64,000 bases of DNA from positions 31,124,726 through 31,188,725 of the forward strand of contig OX243825.1 in NCBI GenBank assembly GCA_945859605.1, in the 5' to 3' direction. Shown piece after piece: positions 32,000-43,184 of the stretch; positions within the stretch are counted from its first letter, which is position 1, and the number at the start of each line of letters is the position of its first letter. The position numbers and the translations under genes are program-made. Under the pieces are notes generated by a model. The model saw only the letters and a program-made list of their open reading frames with translations, had not been told where the DNA came from and searched no databases. This DNA comes from Lumbricus rubellus (Eukaryota > Annelida > Clitellata > Crassiclitellata > Lumbricidae).

Positions 32000-32132
32000 G
32001 GAGTTTCACGGCGAAGCGCTGAGCAATTGTAAGTGAAGGACTTGCCCAAGGTCCTTACGCGGCGATGTGGATTAGAACCTCGGACCTTCCGGCTCCAAGG
32101 CAACGACGCCACCACTAGACCACCGCGCCCTA
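32000..32132 (-). repeat. CORE-type SINE, 5' half, inverted
   Basis: Minus strand: GCGCGGTGGTCTAGTGGTGG (A box), GGTTCTAATCC (B box, 32069-32079), GGACCTTGGGCAAGTCCTTC (CORE-like block), GCTCAGCGCTTCGCCGTGAA. The 3' half is missing. Confidence 0.85.
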
Positions 32133-32374
32133 CAGGTCACTTGAAGTAAGAAATATATAATAGTATTTCTGTTGGAGATTTTTTGCTCCTGCTGAGCCAC
32201 TCTAGACGTCATTGTCTTGTGTCTTCATATTTGCAGTTCAATGTGTTTCGGGTGCATTTGTGGAAAGAAGAAGACAGGTCAGTAACAGTACTGTTGATAA
32301 GCCAGTGCTTAGGTCTACGTATACACCATAATAATTAGGGCTGTTAAAGTACTTGCCGTCCATCTTAACCCATA

Positions 32375-32747
32375 TGTGGCTAGCGTCAGTTTAAACTGAC
32401 ACAGAGAAAGTGGCAGTTTTTTTGCTTTTAAGTTGCATTTTCTGTTATTAACCATTTTTAGTTGCTATTCTAAGACCTGTGTGATTATCTTTGTGGATTT
32501 ATTTCAATTGTTTTTAGCAGGCGTACTTAGTAAAAAAATATTTTTCTTGATAAATCGAAATATTTAAATATGCATTGTTCAAAAAACAAAAAATAAATAA
32601 TGTCAACTCATATTTTAATGATATGGTAATGCAAAACTTCACCACAGGCATCCTAAAGGTAGTTATGATGACCATTAAAAAAAATAATTTCAGTACTGAA
32701 AAATATAAGAATTTTCATACCGTCAGTTTAAACTGACGCTAGCCACA
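32375..32747. mobile_element. TA-flanked MITE with a palindromic TIR
   Basis: TGTGGCTAGCGTCAGTTTAA at the left and TTAAACTGACGCTAGCCACA at the right; TA at 32373-32374 and 32748-32749. Each TIR ends in the 16-bp palindrome GTCAGTTTAAACTGAC. Interior AT-rich and non-coding. Confidence 0.9.
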
Positions 32748-32827
32748 TAAGGGGTGGGGTTTTTCTCAGTCATATCCACTATGTCTTTCATTGCGTAAAC
32801 ATACTTTTATGTCAGATTGTGAAGCTG

Positions 32828-32891
32828 CATGTATGTATGTATGTATGTATGTATGTATGTATGTATGTATGTATGTATGTATGTATGCATG

Positions 32892-32922
<31 letters not shown>

Positions 32923-33362
32923 CTATGTATGTATGTATGTATGTATATATGCGTAAACAAACTTCTATATGAGATTGTGAAGCTTTATGCATGTATGCAT
33001 GTAAGTATGTATGTATGTATGTATGTATGTATGTATGTATGTATGTATGCATGTATGTATGTATGAATGTATGTATGCATAATTATATGCTTGAATGTAT
33101 GTATGCATGTATGACTTTGTATGTGTGTGTGTGTATATATTTACGCGTACGTATGTATGTATGTACGTAGTACGTACGTATGTATGTAAGTACGTACGTA
33201 TGTATGCATGTATGTATGCATGTATATAATATATGTACATACATGCATATATGCATACCTAACTACATACATGTATACATTCATACTTACACACATACAT
33301 AGCTACATACGTACGTACATACGTATACATACATACATGCAAATACAATTATGCATGCACAC
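32828..33362. repeat. ATGT array that flips strand to ACAT
   Basis: ATGT/GTAT units to about 33230, then TACA units from 33235, joined at ATATATGTACATACATGCA. The two halves can pair over more than 100 bp. ORFs of Tyr-Ile-His-Thr repeats are artefacts. Confidence 0.9.
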
Positions 33363-33364
33363 AT

Positions 33365-33716
33365 ATCACTGCGTCCTTTTAGGTCTTCTGATCGGCTTGA
33401 TCTCTTTGTTCCCCCGAGTCAGGACCGCCATGGCTTAATCCAGATCATTTTCCTGCATTGGTCCCTCACTATGGAATAGGCTTCCCCCATCAGTTCGCTC
33501 TGACATCCTCTCTGGTAATGTATCCTCGTCTTTCTCTCGTCTAAAAACTTGCCTGTTTTCTAGGGGTTGTACGCACTGGGAGCGCATCAGAAAGGCTCTT
33601 GCTGCGAGAAGCTCTTTATAAATGGTCAGATACAATACAATACCATACATACATACATGCATACATACATACATACATACATACCGGTACATACATACAT
33701 GCATACATACATACAC
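33365..33716 (+). pseudogene. CR1-like LINE 3' end with CATA tail
   Basis: RPFRSSDRLDLFVP, one frameshift, then RVRTAMA, a stop, SRSFSCIGPSLWNRLPPSV, RSDILSGNVSSSFSRLKTCL. This is homologous to the minus-strand LINE at 16.8 kb. 3' UTR GGGAGCGCATCAGAAAGGC ... CTTTATAAATGG, then ATACAATACAATACC and a CATA array, so the microsatellite probably grew from the LINE tail. Confidence 0.8.
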
Positions 33717-33734
33717 TGAACCAGAATGTAGACA

Positions 33735-33800
33735 TATGGGGGTAATGGCGGGTCGGGGGGTAATGGGCCGGGGTGGGTGGGTAATGTCCTAGACCCATTA
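33735..33800 (+). repeat. G-rich head array (GGGGGTAATG)
   Basis: ATGGGGGTAATGGCGGGTCG, GGGGGTAATGGGCC, GGGTGGGTAATGTCCTAGAC. Same words as GGGTTAATGTCCTAGG and GGGTAAATGTCC at 52258-52310. Confidence 0.5.
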
Positions 33801-33999
33801 GAAGCAGTTCATATTACTGTAGACAAATAATTTACTGTAAATTGCTACAGCTGGAATGTAATGAGCCAGTGTTGCTAGGTATGGGGTACATGCAATTGAA
33901 GTAGTTTGATCTTGTAGGCTTACACAACTAAGTCACAACTTAGGCCTATGGTGCGTAATCAACATCTCAATAAAAAATTATTTTGGTCTACGAACAGTG

Positions 34000-34133
34000 C
34001 TTAAAGTGTGGGAAAATAAGTGCCTGGATGTCCCTTACCTTCCAGGATGTTCTGGCCAATAAGTGACAGGACGGCATTCCAATTTTCAAATAAGTGCATG
34101 GACGCCGTCCATGACCGTCCTGCCACACTTTAA
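34000..34133. mobile_element. Small inverted-repeat element
   Basis: CTTAAAGTGTGGG and TGCCACACTTTAAG end a 134-bp unit. Inner ATAAGTGCCTGGATG/ATAAGTGCATGGACG and GACAGGACGG/CCGTCCTG also repeat. No clear target duplication. Confidence 0.55.
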
Positions 34134-34264
34134 GCCATGTCTACGAATCTATATAGGCACTATTCTAACATTTCCCAAAGCGGTCTATATGTTTGGGATG
34201 AATAAAACGCTTTGTTTTCTTTCTTCAGTGATGGTTTATGTACAATTGTACACGTACCCTCCAG

Positions 34265-34288
34265 TGGCTAGCGTCAGTTTAAACTGAC
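34265..34288. repeat. Solo TIR of the 32375 MITE
   Basis: TGGCTAGCGTCAGTTTAAAC then TGAC, without a partner within several hundred bases. Confidence 0.7.
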
Positions 34289-34455
34289 GGTTATATTTGG
34301 GCCTACAACGGCCTACCTCTGCAATATTTTTTAAAAATCTGGGTGAATACGATGGTTTTGGGTATAGACAAACACGAAAATGTGAAATAAACCATTAATT
34401 TCTGTCATGGTCTGATATGGGTTAACTTGATTCCTTATAATAATAATACAAATCT

Positions 34456-34534
34456 CATCATCATCATCATCATCATCATCGTCGTCGTCACCACCATCAC
34501 CATCAGCAGCACCGCCATCATCATCATCATCAGC

Positions 34535-34565
<31 letters not shown>

Positions 34566-34612
34566 TCATCATCATCGTCGTCGTCATCATCATCATCATC
34601 ATCACTATTGCC
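34456..34612. repeat. (ATC)n microsatellite
   Basis: Interrupted ATC/GTC/ACC triplets. Poly-Asp and poly-Ile ORFs are artefacts. Confidence 0.95.
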
Positions 34613-35213
34613 ACCGTCACCATCTCTGCAGTTCATATGCTTGTGTAATTCAAACGTTTACATACAAGTAATTAACGCAGATGAATGATTCTCTGCTACT
34701 CGATGGCATTAAGAACAATAGACTATTGTATTGGTTTACAGAACAATGCATTGCATTGTTGTGTCTTCTCTCGTCCAGTCTTGGATTAAATAGCAGCTCC
34801 TCAGATGTACCCGAGCACGGCAAAAAAGAACACATTTTGAGGCGCATATACTTGTAGAATGCGAAAGAAACTGGATATAATATATTGTAGTGGTGCGCAC
34901 AAACGGGATTGCCTATAATGATTGTTGATTCGGTTGTATTGTACTGTATTGTGTAATGACCAAATATATTTACATTTTTATTAAGCGCTACTCTCGGATA
35001 AAGCCTTTCGGAAGCGCTCCAAGTGCGATTTGACCCGATATATAAGATATGGTTTGAGTGAGAGAAAGATGAGGAAAGTCCACAGTAGAGAAAGGCGGTA
35101 ATTGTATTGTATTTATGGATATGCACCGTATCTAACAACACTGTAATAACAAGAAGTGAACAAATTATTATCTTGAGAACACTTTCCTTTGGTTATTTTC
35201 TGGCTACTTAAAG

Positions 35214-35453
35214 GAAAGGCAACCGATCGCCAGTTCAATAAAGAATGTCTTGCTGCTCTGAACTCCTGTCGGTCCGTTCACGGTGTCCCGTCTTTGTCGT
35301 ACAATCGCGACATTGAACGGGTGGCACAGGACTGGGCGGATCACTTGGCCAGGACGAACGGATTCTCACACAATCCAAAAGCCACGTACAAGGGCGAAAA
35401 CCTCGGAGAGAACATCGCTAGTCGCTGGACAAGCAATCGCGAGGACTATTCAG
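35214..35453 (+). CDS. CAP gene, first visible exon
   Basis: Acceptor TTTTCTGGCTACTTAAAG|GA (35218/35219 is an alternative). Donor TTCAG|GTAAGAG. Encodes DRQFNKECLAALNSCRSVHG through GENLGENIASRW. There is no ATG in this frame here, so an upstream exon must supply the start. Confidence 0.8.
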
Positions 35454-38400
35454 GTAAGAGAATGTGAATACTGATAGTGTTTGGAGGTCTATGCTATTGA
35501 GTAAGTTAGTTTATGAAGAGAGTTGGAAGCTGTAAGGAACCATAACACTATTGGATATAATTATGCGTGACGCGTGACGGATGGTTATAATTATGAATTT
35601 AGGCGTGTGTCTGAAACAAAAACTTCAGTTGAGCAAAAGAATATCCGTTGTGAATTTATTTTAGATAAATAATTATATGTTCTTATAATTATATGCGAAT
35701 AGACTTAGACAGTGATAAATAGAGAAAGAAAGATAAATCATTATACTTTTAGGCAGACGTAACATGGCGATAGATAGCCTACAGCCATTATTTTAGATAT
35801 AGACAGGACAAGAAAAGAACAGAGGTAGAGACTTAGACATATATAGGCAGAGACACAGAGAGCAGAGAAAGACAGAAAAACAGACAGTCTGTTGTCTGTC
35901 TGTCTGTCTGACAGACAGACAGACAACAGACGGAAGGAGTTAATGTGAAGGATGGACACGAAATAATCAAACTTAATAGATGCACCCATCATTTTTGCGT
36001 TGTATGACTGTTTTAGGTCCACAGCCAGTGGAGCAGTGGTACAAAGAAATCGAAAGATACGACTTCAAGACCTACAGTGGACCTAAAACAGGTGATACTA
36101 TTTTGGACGTCAGGAGCATAACAGTTGCGACGTATGCATTATCTAATTATAATATACATGTAGGCTATACAGTGTTATACACATATTGAAAATCATCTCT
36201 GATGAACGACTGAGCTACATTTTTCAAAAATATTGATATTTTAATAGCCTACTAGGCCTATATATATAACAGTAAAATGTACATTGTGGTAGGTAGGCCT
36301 ATTTCTCACTGCAATAACGAACTTAACGATGCTGTTGAAATGGGGATGAACACTGAACAGAGTGGAATGGAGAGACTGCATTGCCGTATGTGCCGATCTG
36401 AACGGGAAGAACTAAGGTCTAGGCCCTAATATAAGGTAATAACGAACCTAATGGGATCAGTCCAGGAAATAACGTTAGAGCTAATGATTCGCCATTTTCT
36501 CTAGAGAGATAATCACAAGGTTGACCTCTGAATCATTATGGCAATAATTATGCAACACGCCAATCCGTTTTAGGTGCAGCTAATTACAGTTTTACTGACT
36601 TATGACTTGAGATCAATCAATCATGGGTTTTAGATTGATAACGGCCGCAGTGCAATGGGTTCGCCACTAAAAACATATGATCATGATAAACCTCGGACTC
36701 ATATCGTGTGCACTGCATTAGGCTACATAATTAATGTGTGCGTGTGGGGCTAAATCTTGTGACACAGTATAGCATTACGATCTTAGATAAATTTTCCATG
36801 ATCAACATATTACACTGGTACCTACTAAGTCTACACTCTCTTCCCTTCTATAATAGTTATCTGTTAAATAGACCTCACTCACTGTAGTTGTTTTAAAGTC
36901 TGACATTATTGTGACTTAGCCTAACGTGCTGAAGTCATAATATTTTTAGACATTGACGAAAAACTACTTTTTGACACTGCAGATGAGAGGGTGCTCTCTG
37001 CTGGTTTCGACAAGTTCTCAATTTCTGCATACATTTCGACTCAATCACGAGCACCTTATTTTACTCTTTCCGTAATATAATATCCTTAAGCCCTAACTCC
37101 CACCTTTTTTCTGTTTTCTCTCGTCTTGGTGTCTGTCTTTCACTTTTTCTCAGTGGCGGCGCCAGCATAGGTCGCGACAGGTTATTTAACGTAAGCCTAC
37201 TGCATATTTTAATCTTATGGCGTGCCTTATGTCATGATCTTCCAACTTTTCCTGTGAACTTTTAATATCCTTTATGTATTTAATATAATTGACCTGCTAA
37301 ATAGTTCCCAGGGTCATGAAACTTACATGTATGTTGTATTTTATATTTGACGTCAATACAGCTTTTTTAACCACCCCTCTTTGTCTTTATATCTTTGTCT
37401 TTGTGCTATTATTTCATCCTCATCCTTCTTTTCCATCGTTTCACAATAGTTGATGTCTTTGACATGTCTTGATCAAACTCTCAGGTCACTTCACTCAAGT
37501 CGTCTGGAAAGGCAGCAAGGAAGTTGGGATCGGAAGAGCTCAATCGAGCGATGGAACTTGGATTGTTGTGGCCAACTTCTATCCACCTGGAAATTACGTT
37601 GGACAGCATGAAAGCAACGTCTTTCCAGCAAAGAAAGGAAAAACTCCTAAGTTCATGAGCGCCAAAGCTACAGGACGAACAGGTTAGGCTATAGCAGAGT
37701 AGTAGGCTACTTTTGCAGAAGTTTGGTTGTTAGGCCTAACTTTGGAGTTTGTGGCCATAAAATTGAGACTTTGGAATTCATGTAATAATTTATTGTGTAG
37801 GTTTTTAGATCGGCACAGTAGGCATATCATGCTATAATAGGCCCTACGCTACCGTAAAAAACTTCGAGTTGTCGGTGCGTGCTTGCTCGTAAACATTCGA
37901 TGTTAAACTTAGTCCAGAACACATGCATAGAAAAATTGGAAAGACACGTCTTTCAGATGATGGGAATTTAATTGTAAATAGGCGTACATAAAAATAATTT
38001 GGCTTCAGAAGCTCAGTCTGATACCCCGCTGGGGAGTTTACAACGTTCACAAAAATCTCAATTCTTTAGCAGGCTCTCTTTCCCAGACCCACCCCCCATG
38101 GGTAGGCCTAAGTCCGAATCCCACCACATGCTTTCGCGGTGAGTTAATTAAGCTTATTCCTTTTTCTCATTATGTTCAAAGTCCCTCTGGCTAAAAATTT
38201 GCACAAACAGCTATTAAGAACAATTAGCAGTTATTATTGGCATATGTTGTGGGCGTAGGCTAACTGATGTGTAGGCTACGCCTTTAGTTGACACACTAAC
38301 GAGTTTTTTCTTATTTTTAGTACGAGGCTGTTAGATGTAGCAATTAGACAGTTTGAAGTGTAGCTTGATGGGTTGTCAAGTGAGGGAAACTTGGAAACAT

Positions 38401-40026
38401 GCGCCCCCCCCCCTAGCGGGGATTAGAATCCGAGATAGGCTAATCTCCCTCTTGAGCCTCCTTTGCAGACTCAATAGCACTGTAGCCTATCGCAAACCGT
38501 ACCCAGATAGGGGCAGGGGGTTAAGCCGCAATTGTGGCAGTAACTCCTCACCCAGTCATATCCTATATGCCGATCTACATGTATATTGATTTACATGTAG
38601 GCCTATATTCAAAAACATCGTACGCAGAGGCTATGAAAATGGAGTCTTAATACCTTACAGCAGTCATGATCTGATTAGTCTGTTCTCACTGTGCTTTAGT
38701 TTCCGGAAGATATAACGTTACTCTAGCAATTAAGCATGACTTGGGTCGATGGTGGCAGTTCATAATTATGTCCTGAACTTATTTGCCTACCCCTAGAAGG
38801 CGCATATTTAGCAAGCAATTAGCGGCAATTACCTGGCACAACTGTTGTTGTGGTAATCATTCGAGATCTTTCACTCGGGTCCTCTTTCTCTGTCTGCCTT
38901 GATCATCTGCATGTCTCTCTGATGTTGACAATTATTGCAAACTAAGCTGAACGCAACAGTCTAACCATCCGGATACTGTGATAGGCGTGGTGACCTATAA
39001 CTGGTGAGCATAATTACCAAGTCCTTTAGGCAATTGCTAATAATTTTAAGTCATATAATTATAATATAATCCAAGTAGGCCTACAGTCATGAGAACTGAA
39101 CGAACTGAATGACCAGTACAGCTGTTGTGTGGTCACATTAGTGCTATGCAATTCGATGTGGGCTCTTCGTATAGTGTTGCCAATTGCCTTTTGCTGTTCT
39201 TGCTTGCCAGATGACTTGCAGGACTCGTGATGGGCTGGAAGACCAGAGGCGCATTATGTAAAATATAAAATCACCAAATTTCTTTTTTTGGGTGGGGGTG
39301 TGCTTGTAACGACTTATGTTGTAGGGTCGATTAATGGAGTGATATTTGAATGCCCCAGTTTACCTTAAAAGGATCGTTGACATAGCCTTGTGTTTTTAGT
39401 GTTGCAAGTTTTTCTACGCGGTCCAACTATCACTTCTACACTCTCATTCAGACCAAAGCACACACTGACAATCTTAAGCGGCCACCCTATAACGCGTAAT
39501 GTAGGTTCGAGCACCAAGGCGGATAGTTTTGTATGATCTCGAGCAAGTCCTTCGCTCACAATTGCATGCTCAACATCGCCTGTGAATAAGCTGGATCCCG
39601 CGACTTAGTATTTGTGGGCGCTGTATAACTGGTAGATTATTCCCTTTTAAAACTATGTCTTAGCTGCACACAGAAGTGCTTCTACAACTGTGCAAATGCA
39701 TTTAGAACTGCACGCTAAAGCTGTAAGGCTAAAATATGGAATTTCTTTCAAATTCAGAAGCGTCTTCGAGCACACCTGCCGCCAGAGGTGGCACCGATCA
39801 CGTGACTTCCTCCGCCTCAAAGACAACCACTCGTCGTCAGGTGCGCACGGAAAAGATCGGAAATGTGACGAAGACAATCACAACGGAGACAACGGAATCA
39901 AATGGCACGACAACAGAGAAAGTGACAGAGAAGGTGGAAACGCCGGGGTCAAAGACGCAGACAAAGGTCACCGAAACCGTGACGAAACCAGATGGAAAGA
40001 AGACGACGAAGACAACCAGTTCTTAA
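35214..40026 (+). CDS. CAP-domain protein, GAPR-1/GLIPR2-like, multi-exon, 5' exon missing
   Basis: Four exons, all joined in phase 1 by GT..AG introns: 35214-35453, 36017-36091, 37485-37682 and 39758-40026 (stop TAA). The product is a CAP (SCP/PR-1) domain followed by an 80-90-residue Thr/Lys/Ser-rich tail. The four residues of the CAP cavity are present: His in GFSHNP, Glu in GENLGENIA, Glu in WYKEIERYDF and His in GHFTQVVWKG. No signal peptide precedes the visible start, and K-A-T-D-R-Q-F matches the N-terminus of cytosolic GAPR-1 (M-G-K-S-A-S-K-Q-F), a Golgi-membrane-associated protein. The first exon, probably only Met-Gly-Lys-type residues, was not found. The frame is intact, so this is probably an active host gene. 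Family known, exact orthology inferred. Confidence 0.85.
35889..35929. repeat. 41-bp perfect hairpin in a CAP-gene intron
   Basis: CTGTTGTCTGTCTGTCTGT, CTG loop, ACAGACAGACAGACAACAG. Confidence 0.9.
36017..36091 (+). CDS. CAP gene, second visible exon (75 nt)
   Basis: Acceptor GACTGTTTTAG|GTCC. Donor AAAACAG|GTGATA. Encodes PQPVEQWYKEIERYDFKTYS; the Glu of WYKEI is the third cavity residue. Confidence 0.85.
36092..37484. other. CAP-gene intron
   Basis: No further exon or recognised element. AT-rich with scattered AGGCCT. Confidence 0.6.
37485..37682 (+). CDS. CAP gene, third visible exon (198 nt)
   Basis: Acceptor AAACTCTCAG|GTCACTTC. Donor CGAACAG|GTTAGG. Encodes the CAP signature GHFTQVVWKGSKEVGIG and VVANFYPPGNYVGQHESNVF. 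Confidence 0.9.
37683..39757. other. CAP-gene intron
   Basis: No recognised element. A short ORF at 38353-38589 has repeat-like GATTAGAATCC words and no domain. Confidence 0.6.
39758..40026 (+). CDS. CAP gene, last exon, Thr/Lys-rich tail
   Basis: Acceptor TTTCTTTCAAATTCAG|AAG keeps the phase. Encodes TTTRRQVRTEKIGNVTKTIT through TKPDGKKTTKTTSS and TAA. Low-complexity, T-E-K-V repeats, probably disordered. The first AATAAA after the stop is at 40180-40185, inside the transposon that starts at 40118. Confidence 0.85.
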
Positions 40027-40117
40027 TCAGTGAACTACAACTGCTGCTTATTTTTTCTCTCAGACGATTCTCTGCATCTGGATAACGTAATGTTCTCATA
40101 AAAGCTGCATTTTATTG

Positions 40118-40553
40118 GGTAAACGTGTATTTTAGCGTCACAAATTATTCACCATTGCATGGGTATGAGCTTGGTTGAAAATAAATCGGTCCAATGAAAG
40201 AGTTCCGGGGAAGCCGGATTGATAAAAGTAAATGGAAGCCGGATTGATAAAAGTAATCTTTACATTTTATTGAAATAGAAATGGGATTTATGAGCAGAAT
40301 CTTGCTGAAATGGAAGCTGGGTTGATTAGCAATAATTTCGAATTACATGTAAATGGAGGTTATATATAATTATATGAAACATAGTTGCTGCATAAATAGA
40401 AGCAATTTCTAAGAACAAATTCTTTACTAAACATAACATGGGTCGATGAGAAAGAATCGTTGCTAAACTCGACTTTGGATTGGTTTAAAATAATATACAC
40501 TGCCACAACTTGCCCACAAGTGAATAATTTGCGACACTAAAATACACGTTTGC
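40118..40553. mobile_element. GGTAAAC inverted-repeat element, full-length copy
   Basis: GGTAAACGTGTATTTTAGCG at the left, CACTAAAATACACGTTTGCC at the right. Subterminal ACAAATTATTCACCATTGCA and TGAATAATTTGCGACAC. TTAT on both sides could be the duplication. Interior has GGAAGCCGGATTGATAAAAG and TGAAATGGAAGCTGGGTTGA, the 35-bp body words, so the GGTAAAC family is a source or host of the body satellite. Confidence 0.75.
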
Positions 40554-41195
40554 CTTATATTAGCTACAGGAAAAGGAATCTAACGCCTAAAGGAATGCGA
40601 ACTCATTGACATAACTCTTTATCTATTTGCATAGTCATCCACTCCGCTTCAGTGTTCACGCTTGATATTAATATGATGTTCTCTCCACAAATGTTTTTAT
40701 GTGGAGGTATATTTTTCATCGATTTTTCTGCATTGACTCAAGACTTAGTGTAGTTCTAATGTGCCATAATATCATGCATGCAAGGTGCGATGCTTTTTTT
40801 TCACAGTCTGAGGTCTACCTAGGCCTATAGCCTACTACCTAGCTGCAATCTAGTCACAACTTAAATAATGAGTTCACAGTCTTGTGCATTATTGATCCCA
40901 TGCAGTTTACCGGATAGTCTCTATCCGTTGAATTACAAATTGTTCCATCCGATTATTTGTCAAAACCTATCTAGAAATTCATTGCAGTTGTGTTACCAGT
41001 TTTCAAGATAATTATTATACTCGTGTTTCTCTTTTTGTATAAACGGTTCATTGAATGGATTTGTGTTTTATTCTTTAAACTCGGTCACCGATACAATGCA
41101 ATACAGTACAATACAATTTCACAATATTAGGCTATTGACAGGCGCAATCCTTAACTCAAAATTAGGTCTACTGTTCTTTTTCTGAACTAATCTCA
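40554..41195. other. No gene recognised
   Basis: Intergenic, AT-rich. Confidence 0.45.
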
Positions 41196-41199
41196 TTAA

Positions 41200-41299
41200 C
41201 CCTCAACAGCTAATGTGTAAAAACTTACGTTACAGCTAACCTGGGGTCCAGCTGGACCCCAATGTATTTTGTTAATATTTGCAGGTTAGCTGTTGAGGG
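41200..41299. mobile_element. 100-bp TTAA-flanked MITE
   Basis: CCCTCAACAGCTAA and TTAGCTGTTGAGGG, TTAA at 41196-41199 and 41300-41303, and a central palindrome GGGGTCCAGCTGGACCCC (41243-41260). piggyBac-type target. Confidence 0.9.
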
Positions 41300-41303
41300 T
41301 TAA

Positions 41304-42665
41304 TGATTTTATGTGGCGGACTATAATTAACAAAAATATTATCCAATAGGCTACATCAATAGACTTAATAGGCCAATGGTGAATACTTAATATGCAAGCT
41401 GAAGAGAGTATTTTCTTGCTGCAATGTTGGTAAGTCTGTCGAAAGAGACGAGTCTTATGGAAATGGATGGCTTCAAATCAATTAGCAGAACGAAATAAAC
41501 TAATCAGTGATTGCTCGAAATCTCTTAACCAAAATAGCCAAAGATTCAAGTATATAATATTATGCTGTTCACTGAGTGTGTGTGTGTTTGAGTAGGCCTA
41601 TGCAGACTATGCGTGTGCGCGTGTGGAACTACAAGTCAGAATCAAAACGCGTCGCGTTTTTCGATCATCATAATAATTATTAGGTTTGCATGAGAGCTCA
41701 ATCAGGCCACTCAATAAATGTCATGCACCATTGTTAATACACAAGGTCGCATAGATCTTTAGCTACGTCTTGCTTGAAATAATTGCTGTGGCAACATGTT
41801 GTCCGCTGGCTTTGAATAATAAATTGATTAAATTCCGAACTCGCTGCCACCACCACCCTCATCCACACTCCCTGAGTCCGCCCGGGTGCAAACGGACCCA
41901 CAGGCGTATTGTAGTACTATAATAGCCTACTATTAATTTTGTTAGAGGGAGCGCTGACTTGGGTCGGGAGCGCTGCTGAATCTGTGAGCGACACCTTTAA
42001 TGTTCAATTACTATTACAATTACAAGTCATAGGTGTAACTTTGATTTGCATCGTGCTACATTTCTAAGATTTCATGTAATTGTCAATCATTCATCAGTCA
42101 ACAACTGCATGCTTTTATAGGCCGGTAAAAAAATTAACACGACGTATAAAAATGTAAAATTTTCAATTGGAGTCTAGCTGCAATTTGAGATTTTCTATGT
42201 TCGCCAGGTGCCGTAACACGTCGGAGAGATTATCATCCAGTTTCCAGTTATCGTTTGCATCAGCCGCCATGTTGCATAAATTGAACAAAGAACATCGATT
42301 TCAGCACAAAAATACTGCATCTTTAAAAATCAGCGTTTTAGCTCCGGTTTTGGGAGTTATTATTGATGCCATAAATCCGCGTTAGTATCGAGAGATTGGA
42401 ATCAATGCCATGCAGTTTGACATCTATGTCGGCGTATAAGCTGTGACAAAATGGCTTAACGGCTATCGGAAACGGTCTCACATGTTTACACAGAACAGTT
42501 TCTAAGGAAGCTTTGCGTGTGTAAAAAGGTCACAAAGCGATGCTTTATGGGTCATTCATTCACATTTTCCTGTCATGCTTTTATTTTTTCTTTATAATAC
42601 TTTGCAATGCGTGCATTACATTAATGCTAAATCCATTGCTCTGCCTATTATGTTTTGGTATTGCT
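41304..42665. other. No gene recognised
   Basis: The Ser/Phe-rich ORF at 42167-42385 has no supporting splice or motif evidence. Confidence 0.4.
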
Positions 42666-42668
42666 CTG

Positions 42669-42710
42669 CACTTACTTACTGAGCGCATTGCATCATGGGA
42701 TGCGTCCGAG
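42669..42710 (-). repeat. Fragment of the GAGCGCA repeat
   Basis: CTTACTTACTGAGCGCATTG, CATCATGGGATGCG; same as the end of the 265/811 repeat, inverted. Confidence 0.6.
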
Positions 42711-43184
42711 TAGATAAACGAACACTATCTCTCGGACATTATCCACAGAATATCAAATACACAGGAATGTAGTTATTCATTTTAACATTAATTCATTTAA
42801 TCATTCACTTCAGATATTTATATAGCGCCTCTTCAAGAGTATCTACTGAGAAGCTGACGTTTATGCAGTAATTTTTAAAATTAAGGATTCATTTTATATA
42901 TTACATAATTTTTTGGCTATTACAGGTGAAACAACTGAAATATCAGTTTTTGGATTGATGAACAAGAAAAATTGCAATGTCAGATGTTATTGGAAAACGA
43001 CTTTTATCATCGCACAAGTTTCTTACCAACTGTTAAACTGATTTTGATTTAGTGTTGAGTGAGAAGTCTCTATGCATTGCAATTCTAGAATCCTACCATG
43101 AATTAATGGGACTTTAACGACGTAGTGCAAAAATTCTTCACCATTGTCTGGATTTGCCCAATATCTGAAAAATCAACTGCGAAA

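Noticed and set aside
32766..33240. Tyr-Ile-His-Thr repeat ORFs
   Set aside because: Produced by the ATGT array.
42167..42385. 72-codon ORF as a small gene
   Set aside because: No Kozak support, domain, splice sites or repeat explanation; length is expected by chance.
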